Source: Rhyacichthys aspro (Eukaryota; Chordata; Actinopteri; Gobiiformes; Rhyacichthyidae). Taken from it: a stretch of DNA of 64,000 nt. Every line of letters begins with the position of its first letter. The first letter of the stretch is position 1. The DNA lies in NCBI GenBank assembly GCA_036850595.1, contig CM072162.1, positions 16,297,758 through 16,361,757 of the forward strand, given 5' to 3'. The notes under the pieces were generated by a model. It made no database searches, had not been told where the DNA came from, and was given only the letters and a program-made list of their open reading frames with translations. Below are positions 27,465 to 41,049 of this stretch, piece by piece. The translations under genes were made by a program, and so were the position numbers.

Positions 27465-29583
27465 GTGGAGAGAAGAAATCCAAAAAGCAGAAGACTTCTT
27501 TGGAGAGCTTTGTTTTGGAACTTCATGTTAAAGTCTGGTGTCAGCTCATTAGACAAAGTGTCAGGCACAGACAGGTACTTTTAAAGACAATCCACTCTTG
27601 CAAAAGACCAGAGAGAATACAATCCTGATTGCATCACTCTGACATGACAAGAGGAAGATAAAGAGGCCTGTAGTCATACAACTCATTAGAAGAGAAAAGG
27701 GAGGAAGCCACAGGAAGAAAGGATGAAATCATGACACAGGGGGATCTAGCATTCATGAACAGGGATTGCCTTATGCTCTGTCGTTGTGGAGTGATAGCAC
27801 CGGAGATGGGCTTTCATTTTTCAGCGCTGTGCTAAGGCAGAGATGAGACAGCCAGTAAGACATTGCTTGTGTTTTGCAGACACAAATACAGGTTTCACAC
27901 AGCACCCTTTGAGAAAATGAATCACCAAAAACACCCCCAAAAGCATCTGTATCCAACACAGAGAATCGCAGCAGGGTGCCAGGTTCACAAATCCAGTGTA
28001 AATAATGCATATTGTTACACACAGAGCGACAGACAATGCTTACAAAGTGCACTGATCCCGAATAAATACACAAAGAAAAGAGTTTCTGGAAGCTCTAAGG
28101 CTTGTCTTTGAAAGGGTCTCAATCCATGTAAAGAAAAAATGAGTAACACACACATTTTGCATGCGAGTGTGAAACTAGTTTGTGTAGTGGTTGTAAATCA
28201 AGTACAATAAGGTACAACTCATCTTGTACTTCACGGTATGGGTTAATGTGGTTGTGTTCATTGTTCCCTGAAGCAGAATACATAGCCTTGTTGTACCCTT
28301 TTGTATATGTTTGTGAGACAGAGAACCCCCGGCTAAACCTGCAAATAAATGAGTTGGCTTACGCTAATTGAGCAGTAATCGTGATGTGCCATTTGTTTCT
28401 GTTGAAGAAACATCATTTGCTGATAAACATTTCCTAATCACAGCTGCTGCAGGCACTGCTTCCCTGTTTAGTGCCAAGGTGACCTGAACAAAACACAAAA
28501 TAATGTGACATGAAATAGGGACGCTGCCAGGAGCAAAATGGTTTGTCACGCTTTCTCAATACGAGGAAATGATGAGTGCTATTTTGAAAATAAATCTGGC
28601 AGAACTACTATTAAAATGGTGCGAACCAATCAATAGTTTTCCCATTATGCATTTATGTCACTGCTAACCAGCAACTGGTTTGTGAATAGATGAGCAAGCA
28701 TCTGCAAACTGTTTCCCATTGTGTTGATCATGAGGTGAGCACATCTCATAAAACTTGTCTTGACAACTTAATTGATCACAGCAGGAGGCATAATAAATGC
28801 TTTACACAAACTGGGAACTATATCAAGGGACCTTTGCATTATAGCTTAATTTAATTACAAAGCATAATCAAATTAGACCTGCAGAAGTAACCCATCTTAT
28901 TAGAATACCCCCTTCTTTCTAGGGTCAGACAACTTTAATAATGAAGGGCTCAAGAGTGGGTCAAACCTGTGAATGTAACGAGGGATATGGAAAACGTACC
29001 ACACTGACAGTTCTATCAGAGGAAACTATCGCCTTAAACAATTCTGGCACATACAGGTCTTCCATGGACTGCAAATTAAAAAGAAACCAGTTCCACCAAA
29101 CTCCATTTGACTGGTCGAAGTACTAGACTATGCTCCATACACAAAAACACAGGCTGTTTCCTGATTCTATTCATGCAGTCTGGAGTTGAGTCCACAACCC
29201 CAGCCTTCACCTGTCCACCTGTCCACCTGCTGTGTTTACCCATTTGAATTACTAGATCTGGGTGAGATTATTGGATGAAATTCTGTCTAAATATGCAAGT
29301 GCAGAAGCCAGTCAGAGCCAAATCATCTGATGTCTCATTTATGGAAGTGATCTGGGCCCCGGGTCCCAACACCCCTTCCCCCCACCCCCTGACTCTGAGT
29401 GCTTTGGCTTTCGGTGATGCCAAATGAGAAATGTCATTAAGTGGGTCTCTTCATACACACAGCGACACACACACAGACGTTCATAGACTTTACTGTCCCT
29501 AACAGGATGCACTTCGACAGTCAGTAATGAAAGTGTCTCATTCGCGATTCCAATCAAAACCTCATCAATCACGGGTTGCATCT

Positions 29584-29605
29584 AAAAAAAAAAAAAAAAA
29601 AAAAA
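29584..29605. repeat. Poly(A) run, 22 nt
   Basis: Uninterrupted A run, the longest homopolymer in the window. The bases before it do not resemble a known SINE or a processed gene. Confidence 0.9.
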
Positions 29606-29983
29606 GCCTCACGCATTCAGCAGTTCTTGTAGAGAAAGGTGGGAGCAAGGTGCCTCTGTGCAAATCCGAGCAAAATGTAATCATGTGCCATCAAACACTA
29701 ACAGGCTGACAGACTAAAGCGACATATCCACCAAACAAGTAAAGCTCATCATTATGGCATTGTATGTAATGTGTTGACGAAAGAAGAGACAGCTGCAGAG
29801 GACGAGAAAGAAACAACCAAGATGAGAGATTAAAGTGCTCTCATTAAACACAATAACAGACAAGGGCTTAACGCAAATTAGGATAAAGACTAAAGATACA
29901 GGTCATGGAAAAACAAATTTCATTTAAATTACAACAAGGACATAATTTAATATAAATAAAACATTACTGAGACACTTTTGGGG

Positions 29984-30004
29984 TTTTTTTTTTTTTTTTT
30001 TTTT
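29984..30004. repeat. Poly(T) run, 21 nt
   Basis: Uninterrupted T run preceded by gggg. It could be the tail of a minus-strand retroposon, but no body was recognised on its right-hand side. Confidence 0.9.
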
Positions 30005-32678
30005 GGAAGTATAAGGCTGTGTTATATTTCATGATTTGCAATTTTAAGTGTCAATTTAGTTTTAGATAGCAAGTGAGAAAAAAAACAAAGTGTGTGTAGT
30101 TTTATATTTCCTTCTTTTTGTGCTCTGACAAAAAAGCATCGGACAATGTGCCTCTCACTCGTTGGGAAAAAGGCAATATGCTGTTTGTGTTCATGTCAAT
30201 TCCCAGCCACTTTCTTAAACCAAGGCAAGACCAAGTGTAACATGATGACTCGATTTATCACTCAGCCCTACTTGAGTAAATAAAAGTAACTCGGTACTTC
30301 TGTAGTCCACCATAAACACTTCTCACAAAGGCTAGACAGTGTCTGTGTTTACCGTCACACTTACTGATAACCATATTGGAAGAAACTGGCTCATAACTTC
30401 ACGTGAATGAGCTGCTTTAGTTGATTTCTTCACGTTTCACACCAGCGGGGGTGTAAAAACTGGGAGGCAACTGTAACTAACTTGGCCTTCGCCTGAGTTA
30501 ACAACAACATTGGCTGCAATAAATGAGTAGGAGACAGAAATGAAAAATGAAAGAGAAGATAAAAGAAGAAAAACTACTTCTCAGACTAATCACAGATGGT
30601 CGGACGGCAGGGAATAGTGTGCATTGGATTATTACAGCAATAATTCACAGAATGTCAACATCAGGACACATTTTTCATTTGTGGTAAGCTTTGTTTTGAT
30701 TTTGACTAATATATGTGCAGTATTACTGCCTGTTTTGATACGGTACATTTCAAACAGACAAAACAGATTTCTATTGAGTTAAAGAAGCCAGGATATGGCT
30801 CGAACTTTTTCTATGTTGCATTTTCCAATTGCTTTCTACAACAAATAACAGCATCAGACAGTAATGGTTCAGTTGAACTCTTTCAATATTATTTCATCTA
30901 CATTATAAAACCCACATGACAGCCATTTTAGAAGGACATCAAAACATCAAAAACAAATGGAGGTCCACTATCCCACAGAAAACATAAAAGAAGATATTGC
31001 TTTTTGCATTTGAGACAAAAAAAACCCCAAACTATTATCCAACTGAGACTCTGAGAAGTACATAGTTAACATTTATGGAAACTTTTTTCAAAAATACAAT
31101 ATATTGTACCAGTAAAGGTTGGTTTGATATGAAACAAAAAAAACCCATCTAAATATATTTAAATGAATTGCAATAAACCGATATATTTTTCCATAAAATA
31201 ATAAAAATGCCACACAAGCCTTTATTAACAGACATCTGCTAAATACAAATATTCATTCAAAACACTCACAGATCTTTGATGACCACAGTAAATGTGTCTG
31301 GTGTTGTGTTTTTAAGTGAGTGGGAAATGGAAAGAGGAGTCATCAGTAATAATTTGGCAGCTCTGCAACTGCAGAGACACAAACTATACTTCCAGACCAG
31401 TATATATCAGACAGTCCTAATCCCAATTCCTGTCCAGGAAAAAAAAATCATTGTCATATTTATCACATGTTAAAATCTAGAAAAAAATCTGTCAAATGAA
31501 CAACATAAAAGTCGGTCTGTGATATGCCATAACAAAAGGCAATTAATAAGTTTCCTATGGATCCTATGGTTGAAATCTCAGGGGATTAATGTGGCAACTA
31601 CATTTTTGAACATAGCGTTACCTAGCACAAGAATAAATGCATGATTCTCAGTATTAAGAGTGGATACAGGGAGGAGAACAGCAGCTGGCAGTTTGCTGGT
31701 GAGGGATAAGGTCAGTGGCAGAAATACCCACACTGTGTCTCTGGGGAACGCCACCGAAACATTAAAATCTCCAAATCTCAAATAAACACGTCTCTAGAGG
31801 AGTGGGCTTTTTTTTCCCTTTTTCCCCTCGTATGATTGTATCTCACAGGCCTCCACCCATGGTTATTATTCACTGCTCATTATCACTGCTCTGATTAATA
31901 AGAGCAATTTCAGGGTCCCCTGGTATTACGGAGGGAGGAAAAAGAGTGGTGTGTTTTCTGTTATAAACACAGTGGTGTGCTACTTAGAATAGGAAGAAGG
32001 AGGGGAAGCAGCAGGTGATATTTGCCTAAGCCGCTTATCACAGTGCCTGCAGCTTAAAGGGGCAAGGATATGCACAACGCTTTCGCAATAAATATGAAAA
32101 CATCACTTAGTGGTCAGGAACTGGTCAAGACCGATGTGTACTGGGCTATAAATTCAACCAGGTGGGTGATCCTTATTTCACAGGCAGATCTATTTCTACA
32201 CTGCGGAACATGACAGACTATTTTGGGGAAGGCACAGACATACTTTATATATGAGCACTTTTTATGACTACCTTTTTACATATCACTTTCATTTCTCAAT
32301 TATTCACGAGCAGAAGGGAAAGAGGCAGCTAGAATGTGGAAAAGAATAAACAACCTGTTCTCATTTCCAAGGCATTACATCTAAGCATTTAGTCAATATC
32401 TCATCTCTTCCTATGGTGAAGGCGTCTTTTACTGTTTTGTGTTGAAGCACCAGGTTTGTGCAATGTGTGTATTATATTTAATATTGTATTAGGCACATTA
32501 TGTAAGAAAACTGCTAAACAAAAGTAAACAAAACTTATGTAAGTAGAACACAGAGTAACAAGAAAAAAGCTAATCTTAACAACTAAGAGTCAAATGTAAC
32601 TCATCATTTTAACAACTGCTTTGATTTCTGTCCCATCCACCACCCCAACTTGACAACAATGAATTTGATCCTATAAAG

Positions 32679-33010
32679 TAGGGCTGCTCGATTATGGACA
32701 AAATCATAACCACAATTATTTTGGCAATTATAGAAATTTTACACGATTACTTGTAGAGTGTTAGATTTATTGAATAAAACAGTGAATTCTCCATAAAAAT
32801 AAATTATATATCCAAATGTATAAATAAATAGCTTAAAAAATAAACAAAAATAATATTTAACATAAATAAATCAGATCAACAATGTAGTGCACTTCCACAA
32901 TCTTGTAAAAAAAACAAGTAACGAGTAATAAATAATCATTTTCCTCTCGATTACATTATTACATACACAGGTTTTGTGATCGTGTGGAGGCGATTAATTG
33001 CACAGCCCTA
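32679..33010 (+). mobile_element. Non-autonomous hAT-like DNA transposon (MITE), copy 2
   Basis: The left end reads tagggctgctcgattatgg; the right end reverse-complemented begins tagggctgtgcaattaa. The first eight terminal bases are an exact inverted repeat and the following nine are partly conserved. The interior aligns by eye with the reverse complement of 3134-3472, for example the acaagtaacgagtaataaat section and the ataaatagcttaaaaaataa section. No transposase frame is present. The flanks (ctataaag / ttgcaaac) do not show a clear target duplication, so it may be older or altered at an end. Confidence 0.8.
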
Positions 33011-35779
33011 TTGCAAACAGTAAGCACTTGAGTGGGACCGTGTATACAGCCTCTTAACTCACACTTATTCTAAAATGGACCTTCTCATATCGTCCTGTAG
33101 CAACAATAAACGATGCACTCCACTGTTTCTCTCACACACACACTCACACACACTCACTCACACACACTCACACACACACACAACCACTGTGCTCTAAAGC
33201 AATTGGAAAATTTCTGATGAGCTGTACAACCCAAGTCAGCAGCGGATGTTCCCCTGAAAAAGGCAAAGACCAAACATTTTGCTTCCCGAAGGAAAAGCTC
33301 ATACAACAGCTTGCATCGCTATAGGCGCCACTGAAAATGAAGTTTCTGATTTAGTTCAACCTTGGGCACAGACACCAGCCACTGATGATAATAGCACACA
33401 GTTGTTATTTATATAAAGTTGAACATACTGTTGGGTTAAGGAGTAACAGTCCTCTTACATTTATTTTTAAATTGTTATCTACATCTCAAAGCAGGAGAAA
33501 GTGAAGTAATCTCTGATGAACACAACTCAGATAAATTGTTCTCCACAAATCTTCAAGCGCATTTTATTTTCACATTTTATATCTGACTTCACCTTATCCA
33601 ACAATGATGATTGGATAAGACGGCGTGAATTAACACCCCTAAAGCACTGGGGATATTAAGGACCAAGGATCAAGTGGAATAGCAGTGAAAGCATCACAGA
33701 GAAGCGGACACCTCGTAGACCTCAAAGACAACACAATTTCTTCTCTGCAGCGTCTCGTAGTTGGAGTCTGATGAAGCAACAAAAGCGGCACTGCACACGC
33801 TGCCCTTGTTTAACAGCACATTTGATATTTCTTATAGGCATTTCCGAGGTGTAAAAAGAAAACTTGCTGTGAAGTCACCTTCAAAGAAATGCCCCGGTGC
33901 CAAGGAATTACAAAGCTAAAATAGTTTCTCAGGGAGGAGGCAGCGATTCTATTATTCTTTAAAATGCAGCGCAATAGCTTTTATGAGAGTGTGGAAAAGC
34001 CATTTGAGAAGCGGGTCATGGGAGTGAGCGGCTTGGCCCTGAGCACATTGTGTCTTATCCCTCTCCATTTCCACCACCTTGTCCCTGAATAATGGGCAGA
34101 CCTCGTCGCTGCCCCCGGAGGCTAATGGCTTCTCATGGTGGAGAAATCAACACAGAAATACCTCCACGGGTAATCCTCCTCTTTAACCAGCAACATGCTA
34201 CGTCTCCAGTCCCGCTGCGTTCAAAATGGAAGCTGAGAAATGAGCGGTTCTACCCCTCTGGGATATCACCTTAATATTCACAAGAGAAATGAAATTATCT
34301 GACACTGGAAATACAGTATGATGGATACTGTTCCATTTATGTGAAGCCATTCTGTGCTGCTTTCTTATAAATTGCCAGAGCCAAACATAGTTGTCATGGA
34401 TCGTGCGGAAAATAACACGCAAAGCTGACTTTTTTCAACATTAGCTCTCACCTAAAGGGCAAACGTAGTTCAGTCTAACCATTATGTAAAGAGCAAGGAT
34501 CTACAACAGGAATAAAACTATACCATACATTTTTATATCCTAATTTTCCTGTTGTAATAAAAGGCAGTAGAAAATATTCTGAGGTGAGAAAAGAGCAATA
34601 TAAGGAACTGAAACGAGCCGTGCACACATGAATAAATGAAGATATAAACTGCTTAAAATAGAGTTTGAAATCACATGGGCCCTGGATTGCATTTGTATTG
34701 TTCAGCTGAAATTCCTGCCCATATGCACAAAGAAACATGGAAAGTGTATAAACGACAGTCTAACCCTGCTTCAAACACTTTTTAGATCATGAATTATTAA
34801 AGTGCCTCTTGTGAAACTCTTCAGAAAAACTTGTGACTTGTATCGTAACCCTTTCATAACAGAATCCTCCTTTAAAGAGCATCAGAGGTAGTTTTAAATA
34901 CACCAAACACTCGGGGTAAAATGTAATTTGACAGATTCACAAAAGGTCAATAATGTCTAATCACCAGCTGATAAATATCACAAGCAATCAACGCTGAGAT
35001 TGGAGCAGATATGCGCACTCAAAAGGCTCTCCTGGGACACGACACATAGATTTATTTTTACATATGACTGCACTAGAAATACTCACAACAAACATGTCAA
35101 CAGCAATAATTAGTAAGAACAGAGAAGCACTGCCGAGTATTGATCATTCTGGCTGGATTAAAAAGGCCTCTCCAGCAGAAACCTTTTGTGTGGGAAGAGT
35201 GTCATGAATGAGACAGAATATCTTTAATTCCACTTAGGAGCCATTTCAACATGCAATCAAGCCAACCCACATCTGCCAATCCAGATTAAGGCGGCCTGTT
35301 TATACGTGAAGGTAATCAATGGGATAAAACACTTCCTCCTTGAGCTAGTTCCAAAATAAAACCCAGAATGAAGCAACAAAGAAGGGTCAAACAGGTAATT
35401 TTGCACTAGATTTATTTTTACTCATCTCTGTGGAGTTGGTTTTGTTAGTTGCAAGAATTCAAGGCAATAGTGACTTAGCACATTCATTAATGAATCACTG
35501 TTGTCTCATTAGCGAGCTGTTTGAATCATGAAAGATGAGGCAGACGAATGCGAGCCCCTACAACAACCCTGTTTTTGAGAAACTGTTCCTATTCCTATGT
35601 TTCCAGCGTTCCCTCGGGAGCTCATTATTAATGCTTTTCAGTTCAAAATGACAAACAATGTGAATTAGGATATATGACATACACTTTTTTTTTTTTTTAC
35701 ATTTATGACCCAATGGTATATGAGCTTTTCCTTTATGGACGGGAGAAAGGATTATGGTTATGATTGTGAATCTATAAAT
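33011..35779. other. Non-coding DNA, no gene seen
   Basis: No supportable exon or RNA gene. A CA-rich microsatellite lies at 33131-33183. Frames around 34092-34422 overlap on both strands without domain similarity. Confidence 0.5.
33131..33183. repeat. Interrupted (CA)n microsatellite
   Basis: Blocks of cacaca separated by cact units across about 53 bases. Confidence 0.9.
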
Positions 35780-35840
35780 GGACATGTAAAGTATGTAATG
35801 AATTATGTAATATATGTAATGAATGTAATGTATGTGTTTA
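35780..35840. repeat. Degenerate ATGTAATGA-type short tandem repeat
   Basis: The word atgtaatg recurs with slight variation (tatgtaatgaatt, tatgtaat, atatgtaatga, atgtaatgtatgtg). It explains the Tyr/Ile/His-rich minus-strand frame over this interval, which is not a protein. Confidence 0.7.
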
Positions 35841-35875
35841 TTTGCCGACTCTATATTACGTAAAGCCCGATCTTC

Positions 35876-36009
35876 TAGGGATGCACAATATATCAACTAT
35901 TTAAACTACTCTGGTAAATGGGACAATTAAATATCTCACATATTGTTATTGCCAATTTCAAAAGTGATTGCATATTGCCGGTTTTCCTAATATTGTGCAG
36001 CAGCAACTA
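35876..36009. mobile_element. Small inverted-repeat element, likely MITE remnant
   Basis: The left end is ctagggatgcacaatatatc and the right end carries aatattgtgcagcagc. The core tgcacaatat is an exact inverted match of 10 bp. Its wording ('agggatgcacaat...') resembles small non-autonomous DNA elements common in fish. The right terminus is diverged and no target duplication is clear, so the limits are approximate. Confidence 0.5.
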
Positions 36010-39000
36010 TCTTTCCCTAATCATAAAAAGGTGTGTTTCTTGATCAAGACCATAACATTGTTTATATATCTATAACCATATTTCCCTTTCTCTCACCACA
36101 CCTGTAATGTAAACATATGTAATGCTTCAGCTAAAATGTTTGCATTTTACTTCCCCACATTTCAGGAAAGACACTACTTGGATAGAGCTGTCTAGTAAAA
36201 ACAAAAGTCTCATACAAAAGCAATCCTGGAACAATAACAGGATAATGGCTTAGGATGTGTTTTGTCTGAAAACGAAACGTCTAATTTTGCAATCTGACAT
36301 TAGATGTGTGGGTGGCCATTACTCTAGGGCCAAATAATCCACAACGAGATGCCTGTGGGGTCAATTTCACACTTGTGCCTGCTCTAATGTCTACAAACAC
36401 ATACAAATTCACACAGAGGCTAAGCCCACACGCTCACTGACTTTAGGCGAAACAGGTGGATTTAATGCCAGAATCTCATCTTTCACAGCGACCGCACATG
36501 GAGTCGGGGAAAGATATTGCTTTCATATAATTCCTTTGATAATACAATAAAACAGAACGGAAATGAAATAAAAGTTCCTGAGAAGTGCTTCTAACAGCAA
36601 TAATGTTGATCCTCATCCACCTGCTTTACTAAAGAGGATAATGTCACTGCTAAATGCCTGACAAGTCCTGCCAGCATTTTAGACCAGGGAACGACCATCT
36701 TGGCTATGGCACTATTTAATGGACTTTACCTGCTCTAAAGCACTGTAAAGTCCCTATATAGAAATCCATACAAATATATTACTGCCAATATAATGAAATC
36801 TAATGAACTGGGTATGCACTGGTCTCAGAGAGAGTCAGGACGTGATTTAGTTTGTTTACAAAGACCTCTGCGTTAAGACAGGACTAAAATCCCAGTAAGA
36901 AAGTAAGGTTTGTCCTGTTGACTTGATTTACACTCTTAGAGCCGTCATAGGCAGTGATTAGTCCCTTTTAAAGCCACACGACAAATGCAGATGATGCTAA
37001 AATGTGTCATCCTAATTTGAGTGTGTATATTTGACAGTATCATTGTATGAGAAACAATGAGACTTTAAAAAAAGGAACAATAAAGTATTCACTAGAAGCT
37101 GCAAAATCTATCTCACTGCTTATCAACTTCTTTTTGTCCTCTATTTTGTTACACAATGGAGAGACTCATAAGTTTAACATAAAAGTTTTCTAGCTGGTTC
37201 ACTCTCATAAAGTCGAGTAGTTTTCAACAAAGCTGTAGTCCTAAATTTATAAGAAAATCCAGGAATTTCTTCTCTACGAGCTGGTTTTTATGTTAGGAGA
37301 CTTTATTAATGTAGTCCTGGATTTACTGATTGTAATACATCAGAAATAATAAGCGCAGCAGAGTCATATTTGTTTTCTTGATAGTATCTGTAGTTTCATG
37401 CAAATAAGCATTCCTCTATGGGCACTAACACAGCAGACTAATGATGCTACATACACTGTTACTCTACTGTTATGAGCAACTTCTTCTCTCTGTCACAGCA
37501 AAGGTACAAAGCCTCTGAATGAGGCAGTTATGGGGCCCCTGGTGGATTTCATATCAGTAGATACATTGAAATGACATTGCTAGTCACAGACCAGACATCA
37601 TCTAACATCAAAGTGCGGAGTTGCTGAGGGACCATCTGCCTCATAATGTACTCCGCTGCATTCTGTTGCATATGCAAGGCTCAGACATGTTTAAATATTT
37701 CAAGTTTCAGTCAAAAATAATGAACTAGGATGGTGTCGAAAAACAAATCAAACCAAATAAAATAGATTCAGAGTGGTAATGTTGTTTAACTGATTTGATA
37801 TGTATTGCTTGTAACAGCAGATGGTTCATATGCACAAGAGAAGCCGGGGTTCTATGAAACATACATGCTCATTTCTTATTGTAATCAGTCAGACGTCTGG
37901 CGGCGCATGTATTTTATATGAGATCGGCTAAATTTAATCAAAAAAGGCACCTTTGCATAAAAACATAATCTTATCTCCTCATTAAACACCAAACTTACTG
38001 ACTTAATGCCCTTTGTTTTCCACTATAATGGCACAATCACAACTTTATCAACTCACTGTGACTTCTGTCTTTCCTATTGGTCTAACATCAGTCCTTTCTA
38101 TGTGTGATATTAGGAACAACAGAAATACTTGCTTGTGTTTTCTGCAACTCAGTCCAATATTACACACAGTGGCTGGCTTACATCAAAGGGCTATGTTTGT
38201 GATGCTATCTTTATACGTGCCCTTTTCTCGACTTAATAACTACTGTACATCACTTTCTCCAAACTTTGCTGAGTTTAAAAGCCTGTGCTCCCCGTCTATG
38301 TGCTGCTCGGCGAAAAAATGCTAATGGAGTCATTACTTGCACAGAGTCTGACAGAAACAATGTTCCAGGAATGATGAATTAAACAATGTCTTCTCTTGTA
38401 GCGAGACTTGAGATGACCCTCGAAGCGTTACAACACAGCCAGGGGTCAAATGTTCATTCCCAGTTCAATTTCATCGCTATGTTTCACAGAGATGAGTGAA
38501 ATATCAGTTAAAAAGTCTCGTGTTTAAATCTGAATTAAACAGGGGCTGCTTAATGTGGCTTTGCAGAAGTCGTTCTGGTTGGTTTTAATTGCAGCTGCTG
38601 AAACAAAAGGCGGGGATGACAGTCATTTGCCTTGTAATTTCAAGTGATTTTGATGATTCTTTATTTGAGTACTACCCATTTTACTGTGTTACTGTGTGTA
38701 CTATATAATGGCAACATTAGGACTAACTGTAGTATCTCGAGCATCGCTAAATGTGATGCATAAAACCACCACAACCAAATGAAATGATTTGTCGTTCCAG
38801 TCTATTTTACAACCAGTTCTAAATAGTGACACAGATTTTAAATGTAAATTGGTATGTGAATTGATATTTTCTATTTTTGTGTATTTCTCCTCGGTGCTGG
38901 AATAAATAAGTAAATAACAGAGCTGACAACAGATTGGCAGAAATGGTAACAGGGGAAGAAAAGATGGCATCAAACTCTCAGCGTGAAATCCTGCAATGAT

Positions 39001-39364
39001 CGCTGTGTTATTGGATCAAAATGAATTTTAAAGTAGTCAAAGCTTTACCAAAATCCCACAACTGCTTACATTTAAATGTGTTTTCTTACTCAAAAACACT
39101 ATTATGGTGTGACTTCTTCTGCTGCAGCACTTTGGGTTATTACACCCATTATTCAGTGACTGTGGTCTCAAAGGGAGCTGATAAAAACAACATGGAAAAA
39201 AAAAAACAACGGCGCAACTTTCTTTTAACTGTGCATGTATTCACTCAATTAAAAACATTTTAGCCATTTCTTGAATAGTCTGAAGCGCCTTTAAAAACAG
39301 ACACAAGCATACATAACAAGATTGTTGCATTAGTGGCAGCGTCTGTGTCTTAGGTCTTTGGTCC
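36010..39364. other. Non-coding DNA, no gene seen
   Basis: A+T-rich sequence with no splice-bounded open frame or repeat that I can support. The 103-codon plus frame at 38013-38324 has no recognisable domain. Confidence 0.5.
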
Positions 39365-39710
39365 TTAGCTTGCATTAGCCATTCCTCGTCCATCCTCTGA
39401 GGGTCCGTGGGCCGAGTGGGCGTGCAGGGGTGACAGAATCCCGGCGAAAACGAGAAAAATAATTGGAAGGTCAGAATTGATAATGGCCACTCCAGTGAGA
39501 AGCGAGCTCTTAATTGGTGTAGGGGCCGTTTGGTAAGTTTTTAAAGGTAAAAATGTGAAGACAACCATTATCCTTCCCGTCTCCCACAAGCTGACACTGC
39601 CTCGAACGGTGAGACACAGATAGCCTCCACTTTTGTTCAGCGTTGAGTCATGACACGACGGTTTTAAGTTGAACCCAGACTTCACATTAATGAGCCATTA
39701 AAGAAATCAT
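39365..39710. promoter_or_regulatory. Possible conserved non-coding element
   Basis: A block of balanced composition, open for 106 codons on the minus strand. It contains homeodomain-type words (aaataattggaa, tcttaattggtg, cattaatgagccattaaaga). No protein domain is seen. Proposed as an enhancer-like element on texture alone. Confidence 0.35.
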
Positions 39711-40953
39711 TAAGGAATAAATGTGGGCTGGAAATATTTTAAGCTTTGGGAAGAGCAGCTGTCAGAGCAATCACTACATTTTCAGAAAGCTACAAGTTAA
39801 GTTAACTTTTCTTCTGGGTTAAACTCATCAGATTGCAGAACAGGTATAGGTTTGAGAACATGAGGCGCCTTTTCTCTCCGACTGTGAATCCCACTAAATC
39901 CCTGTGATCACCTGCAAGAGCTGGGAATGTGGCTTTGGGAGTCGGGCTGAGTGTCACCCTGCGGGACGACTGCTTTCATCAAGACTCCCCCCTGCTCTGA
40001 CCCTGCCATCTGGGAAAACACATGAGACTAATGAGGGATGGCTCCTTGTCTCCTGGCACCAAATGTGCACACACTGCTCCCATTGTGCCGAACTGTCCCT
40101 GTTGCCCACCCTCTCAGGAGTCGGAGACACCACCTTTTACACAAACATACATGCTCATTAAAGATATGAGGACGGGCAGACGGCATCATAAAAGCATTAA
40201 CAACGGTTAAAACCAGAAGCATTCAAGTCATACAGAGTGCAAACTGATAAAAAGTATTTACCCAAATTGTGTCTCCCCGTTTATTTTTTTCCATCAATAA
40301 CACCTAAATTAAAGTTGAGTTAGGCAATGTTTTCTGAAGGACTACTCAAGGTAGCAAATTCAATTTCAGTTCAATTTTAGTTCTATAGCCCAATAGCACT
40401 ACACACAGTTTCCTCATAGGACAGAGACAACACACTGTCTTTATTTTAATTGAAAATAGAAAATGAAAATTATGGCCTTGCATAATCACCCCTTATTCAT
40501 GGCCACAATGGGATTTTTTTCTTCCTACTCCTACTAATAGACTTCTTTTAAACCATATTTAAATCCAATTGATGCAGGTTTTGAGTTAGGATCATTCAGT
40601 CAAAGATGACAATTTCCAAAAGGGATAAAACAAGCGGTGGTGTAGCCACTATAACACAGCACAGCACACCAGAGAGAGGCTATTTTTGCCAAAACGAGAC
40701 AGTGACAGTGAAGAAGTGCGGGGAGACGGTAGGGGGCTACTTGGCTTTGGATTGCTTTTGCAGAACCTGGAAAGAAGAGACCTCTCGGAGATGCCAGGGT
40801 CAGACAAGGCTAATTAGTCTGCAGTGGCCCCTCAAATTTCTGCCCTGAGATATTAATGAAGTGATCCATAGGAAAGCAGCTGCTCGCCACAAACCACCAC
40901 CCGCCCCACTCCTATTTCCCCTCCCTAACCCCCCTGCCGCTCTGCGACTCTAC
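39711..40953. other. Non-coding DNA, no gene seen
   Basis: Overlapping short frames at 39904-40222 on both strands show no domain or reliable splice sites. The end of this stretch (about 40895-40953) is a strong pyrimidine run on the plus strand ending in tacctag. Confidence 0.5.
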
Positions 40954-41049
40954 CTAGGAAGGGCAGCAGTGTGCCAGGCTGGGAGTCTGTACCATTCCCC
41001 CTGAGAGCCTGACAGCTCCGATCGATGGCCGGAGCAGTAGGTGGATGAG
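40954..41049 (-). CDS. Weak candidate 96-nt cassette exon
   Basis: On the minus strand the pyrimidine-rich accccccgcccctcag precedes the segment, and a ctag|gtagag donor follows. The 96 nt hold two bases, 31 open codons and one base, so the exon would be phase 1-1 and could accept the phase-1 exit of the exon at 53138-53254. The peptide includes one Cys and an N-G-T glycosylation-type site (IDRSCQALRGNGTDSQ). Against it: the plus strand offers an equally good exon here (40958-41036, strong pyrimidine acceptor, gtaggt donor), no family is recognised, and the peptide is proline-rich and plain. Either or neither may be real. Confidence 0.18.
   Translation of the reverse strand, partial: LIHLLLRPSIGAVRLSGGMVQTPSLAHCCPS

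Larger units (their letters stand above)
25589..32678. other. Long non-coding stretch, no gene seen
   Basis: About 7 kb with no supportable exon. It contains a purine-rich tract (26130-26250) and three long homopolymers (27446-27464 A, 29584-29605 A, 29984-30004 T). Longer open frames here have no domain similarity. Intron-like. Confidence 0.55.

Noticed and set aside
28923..29126. EGF-like peptide fragment (TCECNEGYGK) behind a strong plus-strand acceptor (ccccttctttctag)
   Set aside because: No good donor follows, no other EGF cysteines are present, and the call would rest on a few residues.
35558..35896. 112-codon minus-strand frame rich in Tyr, Ile and His
   Set aside because: Explained by the degenerate ATGTAATGA short tandem repeat at 35780-35840.
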